Shown here one piece after another: positions 58,182 through 64,000 of a stretch of DNA of 64,000 nt. Origin of the DNA: Candidatus Didemnitutus sp. (lineage in GTDB: Bacteria; Verrucomicrobiota; Verrucomicrobiia; Opitutales; Opitutaceae). The notes beneath the pieces are model-generated. The model made no database searches. It was given only the letters and a program-made list of their open reading frames with translations, and was not told the DNA's origin. The stretch spans positions 280,556 through 344,555 of the forward strand of contig JAHCAY010000003.1 in assembly GCA_019634575.1 (NCBI GenBank), read 5' to 3'. A program made the translations under genes and the position numbers. The stretch's first letter is position 1; each line of letters starts with the position of its first letter.

Positions 58182-59642
58182 ATGACTGCCGCATCGAGAT
58201 CCGCCGCCGGTCCGACCGCGTCGCTTACGCCGCCGCGTTCGCCTGAATGGCGTGCGGGTAATCTCACTTACGACCGGCGGCAGTTGATCGGACTGTTCTG
58301 CTGGCTGCTGCTGGCCGACTTGGCGTTCATGATCGTGAGCCAGATCGAGCCAAGCGTCTTGCCGATCCTCCTCAAGAACGCGGGAGCGTCCGATCATCAC
58401 GTCGCGTGGATTCTCGGGACGCTGGTGCAAGTGACGCAACTGGTGCTGAACCCGCTCTACAGCACGAGTTCCGACCGAACGCGGACGCGCTGGGGACGGC
58501 GGATTCCGTATCTCTTCGTCGTCACTCCGCTGGCTTCGCTCCTACTCGCCGCCACGCCGTATGCGCCGGACGTCGCGGCGTGGGTGCAACAGCAGAGCTG
58601 GGGGCCGGTTGTTCTCCGCCATCTGGCGGTTCCGCCCGCGGTCCTGATGTATGGGCTTTTTGTTTTCGGTTTCTACCTCTTCTACAGCGGCACGGCCTCG
58701 ATTTTCTTCTACCTATTTCGCGACGTCGTCCCCGAAAGCCACATGGGACGGTTCATGGCGCTGTTCCGCATGGTGGGAGCGTTGGGCACGTTCGTTCTGA
58801 ACTACTGGCTGCTCGGCGTCGGAGTTCGACTCCCCCGCGAGATGTTCCTCGGCATGGCCGTGCTGAACCTCGTCGCGTTCATTGCGCTGTGCCGGTTCGT
58901 GAAAGAGCCGGACTACCCTCCGGTAAAGCGCGCCGCCGATGGCGACCGTCGCCCGTTGACCAGCCGTGCGATTGGCACCGTGCTTGCGTATTTTCGCGAG
59001 TGCTTCTCGGACTCGCTGCATTGGTGGACCTACGTCTGCCGACTGATGGTGTATGCGTCGATCATGGTCGCGACCTTCCGCATCTTCTTCGCCCTGCAAG
59101 AACTCAAGATGACGGTGGAGGACGCGGGCAAAGCGCTCTCGTGGTCGTCGCTCCTGTGGGTGATCGTCGCCTATCCGGTCGGAATGCTCGTCGATCGATG
59201 GAAGGTGTTCCGCGTGATGCGGTGGGCGCTGTGGATTCAGAGCGTGGCCTATCTGCTGTCCTTTTTCCTCATCCGCGACAACGCCACGTTCCTCGTTTTC
59301 TCGCTCGTGACGGGCGTCCTCTACTGGGCCATCATGCTCTGCCAGTTCATGCTCGGACAAGAGGTCTTTCCCGCTCTGAAACTGGGCCAGTTCTTCTCGG
59401 CGAATGTCGTCTTTCAGGCGCTCGTCATTGCCGTGGTGGTGAGTCCGTTCTGCGGATGGCTGTTCGACACGCTCAAGGGCACGACGCACGTCATGGTGCT
59501 GCCCCTGTTCGGCACGCTGGAGATCGGCCCCTATCGCTACGTCATGCTGCTGCTCAGCGCGGTGTTTTTCATCTCACTGCTCGGGCTGTATCGCGTGGAG
59601 GCGCTCCTGCGGGAGCGGCAAGCGCCCCCGGAGGCTCGCTGA
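58182..59642 (+). CDS. MFS sugar transporter
   Basis: A 486-residue membrane protein with about 12 transmembrane segments and a conserved-type loop 'SDRTRTRWGRRIPYLFVVTP' (the RxGRR motif between helices 2 and 3), seen in glycoside-pentoside-hexuronide or SLC45-type sugar carriers. It presumably imports oligosaccharides freed by the secreted enzymes. A 196-base gap separates it from the LacI gene. The start at 58182 is the most upstream ATG; an N-terminal soluble stretch of ~28 residues precedes helix 1. Confidence 0.8.
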   Translation: MTAASRSAAGPTASLTPPRSPEWRAGNLTYDRRQLIGLFCWLLLADLAFMIVSQIEPSVLPILLKNAGASDHHVAWILGTLVQVTQLVLNPLYSTSSDRTRTRWGRRIPYLFVVTPLASLLLAATPYAPDVAAWVQQQSWGPVVLRHLAVPPAVLMYGLFVFGFYLFYSGTASIFFYLFRDVVPESHMGRFMALFRMVGALGTFVLNYWLLGVGVRLPREMFLGMAVLNLVAFIALCRFVKEPDYPPVKRAADGDRRPLTSRAIGTVLAYFRECFSDSLHWWTYVCRLMVYASIMVATFRIFFALQELKMTVEDAGKALSWSSLLWVIVAYPVGMLVDRWKVFRVMRWALWIQSVAYLLSFFLIRDNATFLVFSLVTGVLYWAIMLCQFMLGQEVFPALKLGQFFSANVVFQALVIAVVVSPFCGWLFDTLKGTTHVMVLPLFGTLEIGPYRYVMLLLSAVFFISLLGLYRVEALLRERQAPPEAR

Positions 59643-59648
59643 ACCACC

Positions 59649-62024
59649 ATGGCTGGAACCGGCAAATCCATCGGCGTGCCGCTGCCCACGCAGGCGTTGC
59701 GGACGCGCGACGTCGTGCGTTCCACGATCGTCCGCGCGGAGCTCTTGTCGCACACCAGCAACACGGCGCAGTTTGCGGCGTTTCAGAAGACGAGTGCGTT
59801 TCGTCCGCTCTCGTCAGCCGACCAAGCGATGTTCGCCGCGCGCGGGCTGGCGCTCGAGGGCGCGGCACCCGCGGGCCGGATAGCCGTCGACATCCTCGAC
59901 GACCGCGTTTTCCGGATTCGCTACCAAGACGAGCGCTCCACGACGCCAGCTGCGTCGGGTTTGACCGTCGACGAATTCCGCGGCCCGACCCGCTGCGAGT
60001 GGGAAGTTACGTCGGCCGCGGTGACCGCTCGCACGCCCGCGGGCGCGTTGCACCTCAATCTCGAGCGCTGGCGCTGGGAGTGGCGCTCGCTTGAGGGACG
60101 CGTCATCTGCGCCGGCGGCGGCGAGGAGAAAAACTACTTTAATCAATGGGATGCCTACGGTCTCGGCATTTCGCATCGGGTCGACGACGGTCGCCCGATC
60201 TCGACCGAGTGCTTCGATCTGCGACCGCACGAGGCGATCTACGGCTTTGGCGAACGTTTCATCCGTTTGAACAAAGTCGGTCAGACGCTCGACGTGGACA
60301 TGTCCGACACCAAGGGCGTCACCACCGACCGCGCCTACAAGAACGTCGGCTTCTTCACCTCGTCACTCGGCTATGGCGTGTTCCTGAATCACACCGCGCG
60401 CCTCACCGCGTGGGTGGGTTCACTCAGCGCCTGCGATCTCCAAGTGGGGGTCGACGACGACTTCCTCGATTACTACGTCTTCGCCGGCAGCCTGAAGGAA
60501 ATCCTACCGCTCTACACGCAACTCACCGGGTGCGGGCCAGTGCCACCGGCGTGGAGTTTCGGCTTTTGGCAGAGCAAAATCAGCTACAGCTCCGCCGACG
60601 AAATCCTCGGCATCGTGCGCGAGATGCGCGCGGCCGAGCTGCCGTGCGATGTGATCCATCTCGACACGCACTGGTTCAGCCGAAACTGGTTCTGCGATCT
60701 CGAGTTCGACGCACAGCGGTTTCCCGATCCGGCACGTTGGATCGCAGAGCTGCGCCGGCTGGGCGTCCGCGTCTCTCTCTGGCAGTTGCCCTACATTCCG
60801 GAGGGTTCGCGGCTCTTCGCCGATCTGGCGGCGGTGGATGGATTCGTCCGCAACGCGAATGGGGAGATATTCGACTGCGAAATCACTTTCGTCGACGGCT
60901 TCCGCGGGATCGTCGGTGTGATCGATTTCACCAACCCGCGAGCGGTCAGGGCCTGGCAGGATTACCTGAGAAAACTCTTCCGCCTCGGAGTCGCCGTGTT
61001 GAAAACCGATTTCGGCGAAAGCGCCCCGGTCGACGGCGTCTACGCGGACGGCACGCCCGGCCACCGTGCGCACAATCTCTATCCGCTGCTCTACAACGCC
61101 GCCGCCGCCGCCGTGACCGCCGAGGAGACCGGCGCGCCGCTGGTTTGGGCGCGCTCCGCTTGCGCCGGCGGACAGCGCTTCCCCGTGCATTGGGGCGGCG
61201 ACAGCAGCCCCAACCCGGCCAACATGATCCCGCAACTCGAGGGCGGGCTGAGCCTCGGGTTGAGCGGCTTCCCGTTCTGGAGTCAGGACATCGGCGGCTT
61301 CATGGGCGAAACCAGCGACGAGCTGCTGATCCGCTGGCTGCAATGGAGCATCTTCCTCTCGCATTGCCGGATTCACGGGTTCGGCCGCCGCGAGCTCCAC
61401 CGCTTCCGTCCTGATACGGTGGGCATCTGTCGCGAATTTCTCCAGCTCCGCTATCGTCTGCTGCCCTACCTGCTCGGCACGGCGGAAATCTGCCAGCGCA
61501 AATCGCTGCCGTTCGCGCGCCCGCTGATGGTCGAATACCAGCACGATCCCAACACGTGGGGCATCTCGGACGAATTTCTCTGCGGCAACTCGTTGCTCGT
61601 GATTCCCCTCACAACCGTCGATGAAGCGCGCCGCGCCTACCTGCCGCCGGACGTATGGTATTCCTGGTGGGACGGGCAGCGTATCGACGCAGCTGTCACC
61701 GGTCGCTGGATCGAAGTGCGTGAACCACTGCAACGCCTTCCCCTGTTCCTGCGCGCGGGCGCGATCCTGCCGCTCGGGCCGGTGATGAACTATGTCGGCG
61801 AACAGGAATATTCACCTCTCGAAATCGTGATCGCACCGCTCGCGCACGACGGTGAGCGCAATTTCTCGTTCCCAAAATCGACCGGCGGGCACTGCGAACT
61901 GGGCTATCGTCGCGCGGGCGACACGCATCGCGTCACGATAAGCGGAATCGACGTCGCGTCGGTCCAACTCCGCAGCCTCGATCCCCTCGTCACCCTCATC
62001 CTTGAAGAGCCATGCCGCGCCTGA
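59649..62024 (+). CDS. Glycoside hydrolase family 31, alpha-xylosidase-like
   Basis: A 791-residue protein without signal peptide. The GH31 barrel has nucleophile Asp454 in 'VLKTDFGES' and acid/base Asp518 in 'HWGGDSS'. The 'KTDFGE' sequence is characteristic of the YicI-type alpha-xylosidases rather than alpha-glucosidases. It removes alpha-linked xylose, for example from xyloglucan oligosaccharides. The gene lies six bases after the MFS gene and overlaps the next gene by 13 bases. Confidence 0.88.
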   Translation: MAGTGKSIGVPLPTQALRTRDVVRSTIVRAELLSHTSNTAQFAAFQKTSAFRPLSSADQAMFAARGLALEGAAPAGRIAVDILDDRVFRIRYQDERSTTPAASGLTVDEFRGPTRCEWEVTSAAVTARTPAGALHLNLERWRWEWRSLEGRVICAGGGEEKNYFNQWDAYGLGISHRVDDGRPISTECFDLRPHEAIYGFGERFIRLNKVGQTLDVDMSDTKGVTTDRAYKNVGFFTSSLGYGVFLNHTARLTAWVGSLSACDLQVGVDDDFLDYYVFAGSLKEILPLYTQLTGCGPVPPAWSFGFWQSKISYSSADEILGIVREMRAAELPCDVIHLDTHWFSRNWFCDLEFDAQRFPDPARWIAELRRLGVRVSLWQLPYIPEGSRLFADLAAVDGFVRNANGEIFDCEITFVDGFRGIVGVIDFTNPRAVRAWQDYLRKLFRLGVAVLKTDFGESAPVDGVYADGTPGHRAHNLYPLLYNAAAAAVTAEETGAPLVWARSACAGGQRFPVHWGGDSSPNPANMIPQLEGGLSLGLSGFPFWSQDIGGFMGETSDELLIRWLQWSIFLSHCRIHGFGRRELHRFRPDTVGICREFLQLRYRLLPYLLGTAEICQRKSLPFARPLMVEYQHDPNTWGISDEFLCGNSLLVIPLTTVDEARRAYLPPDVWYSWWDGQRIDAAVTGRWIEVREPLQRLPLFLRAGAILPLGPVMNYVGEQEYSPLEIVIAPLAHDGERNFSFPKSTGGHCELGYRRAGDTHRVTISGIDVASVQLRSLDPLVTLILEEPCRA

Positions 62025-63880
62025 TCCTCCGTTCTTCGCTCCTGCTCTCGCTCGTGCTCGCGAGTCTGTGCCCGGCGAGCACAACGCTTCCCGCAAATCC
62101 TCCCGGCGGACTGGCCGCGCCGCGAGTGAACACGCGGAAAGTCTACGCCGACTATCACAGCCCACGCTACACCCGCGCACACGACGGCGCCGTCGGCGTG
62201 TGGAAATATGCCGGTGTCGCCCGCACCAGCAAGCTGCCGAATCCCGCGGTCAACAGTAACCCCGACCTGATCGACGCCGACGGACGACACGAGTTGGCGG
62301 CGACGTTCTACCCGCTCGTCGGGATGCAATCCGAGCTCGATCCCGACTATCTCGAATATCAGGTGCTGTCGGCCAAGACGGCGGGGATCGACGGCTTCTT
62401 CGTCGAGTGGGGCTTTCAAGAGCACTCCAGCGAAGCGATCCGGCAGGCACTGACCGCGGTGGCCGCGCGCTACGATTTCGAGATCGGCATCACTCTGTGC
62501 GATCGATGGCTCTTCACGCAGCTCCCCGCGCTGCAGCCCGCGATCAAGGAACGCGCGCAACTCGCCGCCGAGTTCCGGCGCAACTACGATTTTCTGCGCG
62601 ACGTCGTTTTCGCCTCGCCGACGACGCCGCGCTACCGCGACCGGCCCGTGCTGCTCCTCTTCGGCGGCGGCCTGACGCCCGAGGAATTCCACTCGCTCCG
62701 CCCCGCCGAGCCTGGTCGCACGACGAATGATCCTTATGTCCTCGTGCGTCCACTCCTCGCGGGAGTGTCCGCAGGTCCCGCCGCTGCGCTCGCGCCCGTC
62801 TGGGAAAAGTCGCCGTGGTATTCGCCTGAAGACGGCTTCCTCGCCGGCGTCGACGGCTTCTTCGGCTGGGTGCCGACGCGCGCCCGCACCGACGCATTGG
62901 ACGCCCTCCCCGCTCCCTTCGACCGCTACGGCACGCTCGCCGATGCGCTCAACTATCTGCGCGCGATCGACGCGGTTCCCGGCAACGGTCCGCGGGTCAG
63001 CTGCGCGACGCCGGGCTTCGACAATCGCACCTGCGCCGGTTGGGGAAGCGACTTCTCGTTCCTGCCGCGCGGCCGCGGCGAAATCTATCAGGCGATGTGG
63101 AGATTCAACCTGACCGCGAGATCCGTCGAGTGGATGTATCTGCCCACGTGGAACGACTGGACCGAGGGCAGCCAGATCGAGCCGTCGATGGAGGATGGCG
63201 GCTTGTTCCTGAAACTCACGGCGGCCGCGGCTGGCCGCTTCAAGGGACGCGAATTCAACCCGGCACTGACGGAACTGCCGCGCCAATTGTTCGAGCTGCG
63301 GAAACGCACGCAGAGACTGCGCGCGATCGGCGTGGACATCGACGCGGCGTCGGGCGCGCGATTGGACGCAGTCGCCCAAGCGTTGGCGCGTCTCAATGGC
63401 ACTGCGGCCCGCGCGGAGATTTTAGCGTTGGAAGCAAAGATCGCGTCGCTCGAGGCGCAGCTGCCACCGCCCGAACGAATGGCTCTGACGACGGAAACCG
63501 GGGGGCTCTCTCCCGCAACGCCAGCCGCCGCTGATGGGAAGTCGCGCCGCTTTTGGCGCATGGATGAAGCCGCGGCTCGCCAGCTGCGCGCACATTACTA
63601 CGAGGGGACGCTGGAGTTCGAGTATCGACCGACCGGTCGTGGCCGCTTGCAGATTTTCACCGACACGAACCGCGCACGCTCCGCTGTCGGCGAGTTTGGC
63701 GTCATTGCCGACCTCAATTTTCTGCAAGCGGGCGACTGGCAAGCGGCGCGCGTGCGTGTGTTCCACGGCAACCCCGCCTGGCAACACGGTCTCCAGGGCG
63801 AGAGCGACCTCGAGTTTCGCGGTGCCGCCGACGTGCGCCAGGTGCGCCTGATCGTCGACACCTACCGGCCCGCTCGCTGA
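62012..63880 (+). CDS. Secreted GH71/99-like glycoside hydrolase-type protein
   Basis: A 622-residue protein with signal peptide ('MPRLILRSSLLLSLVLASLC'). The barrel has 'YADYHSPRYTRAH', 'EYQVLSAKTAGIDGFFVEWG' and 'TWNDWTEGSQIEP', typical of GH71/GH99-type proteins. The C-terminal ~140 residues form a separate beta domain after a coiled coil ('AEILALEAKIASLEAQL'). Such families act on alpha-mannan or alpha-glucan linkages, so its presence in a xylose locus is not typical. The true substrate is unknown. It overlaps the GH31 gene by 13 bases. Confidence 0.65.
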   Translation: MPRLILRSSLLLSLVLASLCPASTTLPANPPGGLAAPRVNTRKVYADYHSPRYTRAHDGAVGVWKYAGVARTSKLPNPAVNSNPDLIDADGRHELAATFYPLVGMQSELDPDYLEYQVLSAKTAGIDGFFVEWGFQEHSSEAIRQALTAVAARYDFEIGITLCDRWLFTQLPALQPAIKERAQLAAEFRRNYDFLRDVVFASPTTPRYRDRPVLLLFGGGLTPEEFHSLRPAEPGRTTNDPYVLVRPLLAGVSAGPAAALAPVWEKSPWYSPEDGFLAGVDGFFGWVPTRARTDALDALPAPFDRYGTLADALNYLRAIDAVPGNGPRVSCATPGFDNRTCAGWGSDFSFLPRGRGEIYQAMWRFNLTARSVEWMYLPTWNDWTEGSQIEPSMEDGGLFLKLTAAAAGRFKGREFNPALTELPRQLFELRKRTQRLRAIGVDIDAASGARLDAVAQALARLNGTAARAEILALEAKIASLEAQLPPPERMALTTETGGLSPATPAAADGKSRRFWRMDEAAARQLRAHYYEGTLEFEYRPTGRGRLQIFTDTNRARSAVGEFGVIADLNFLQAGDWQAARVRVFHGNPAWQHGLQGESDLEFRGAADVRQVRLIVDTYRPAR

Positions 63881-63886
63881 CTCTTC

Positions 63887-64000
63887 ATGAAATCGCGCTT
63901 ACATTTCCCGACGATCGGGAAAATCGAATACGAAGGCTACCAACGCGCTCACCCGCTCGCCTTCCGTTACTACAACCCGTCCGAAGTCATCGACGGCAAG
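63887..64000 (+). CDS. xylA: Xylose isomerase, N-terminal fragment
   Basis: The first 38 residues are seen before the window ends: 'HFPTIGKIEYEGYQRAHPLA' followed by 'FRYYNPSEVIDGK', the characteristic xylose isomerase N-terminus. The enzyme converts D-xylose to D-xylulose. It starts six bases after the GH71/99-like stop, so it is co-transcribed, confirming that the locus degrades xylose-containing sugars. Confidence 0.92.
   Translation, partial: MKSRLHFPTIGKIEYEGYQRAHPLAFRYYNPSEVIDGK

Noticed and set aside
1..64000. CRISPR array or cas genes
   Set aside because: No regularly spaced repeats or Cas motifs were seen.

Overview
The window is high-GC DNA from a member of the Verrucomicrobiota, most likely an Opitutaceae-type bacterium. 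I base that on the TonB-dependent receptor with the 'VVSLSPFVV' start, LacI-type regulators of the Opitutus style, polysaccharide utilisation without a SusD partner, and start codons often lacking a clear Shine-Dalgarno site. I read it by eye; no database search was run. No rRNA, complete tRNA or CRISPR array was found.

Region A (1-14,901, all + strand): one very tight operon, with most junctions overlapping as ATGA/TGATG. It begins inside a VirB4/TraC-type ATPase, continues through VirB7-, VirB5-, VirB6-, VirB8-, VirB9- and VirB10-like type IV secretion proteins, and then runs without a break into type IV pilus / type II secretion genes: PilP/GspC-like lipoprotein, GspF/PilC, a pseudopilin, an InlB-repeat protein, secretin, GspE/PilB ATPase, pilin, PilM/N-like and PilO-like. 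It looks like a conjugation-type channel and a pilus machine built as one unit. A hairpin terminator follows.

Region B (15,104-47,851): a dense anti-phage / biological-conflict island. (1) Three + strand TIR genes (ThsB-like, classical TIR, ThsB-like) face a - strand operon of TIR, SLOG-like sensor and DUF4062-like-TPR protein. (2) A pterin-4a-carbinolamine dehydratase and a tiny membrane protein sit between systems. (3) A + strand run of NUC1 endonuclease, EAD-like/trypsin-like protease, degenerate P-loop protein and a large STAND NTPase. (4) A restriction-like cluster: m5C methyltransferase, probable restriction partner, Vsr, a second m5C methyltransferase, then a - strand operon of Z1 ATPase, DUF4420 PD-(D/E)XK nuclease, MORC/MutL-like GHKL ATPase, an unknown protein and a DUF6339-like protein. 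(5) Two unassigned + strand genes. (6) A mobile cassette of zinc-finger-like protein, large serine recombinase and two ParB/RepB-like proteins. (7) A GHKL-ATPase/nuclease fusion with an HNH endonuclease, divergent from a ribbon-helix-helix regulator and a third m5C methyltransferase; a perfect 11-bp-arm palindrome covers the regulator's start.

Region C (48,937-64,000): a xylose-containing polysaccharide utilisation locus. On the - strand are the TonB-dependent receptor, a secreted GH39-like enzyme with four carbohydrate-binding-like repeats, and a GH2 beta-glucuronidase-like enzyme. On the + strand are a LacI-family regulator with two tandem DNA-binding domains, an MFS sugar transporter, a GH31 alpha-xylosidase-like enzyme, a secreted GH71/99-like protein and the start of xylose isomerase. 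A plausible flow is outer-membrane uptake, periplasmic and cytoplasmic trimming, import, release of xylose and entry into xylose catabolism. A strong terminator at 48,775-48,813 separates the island from this locus.
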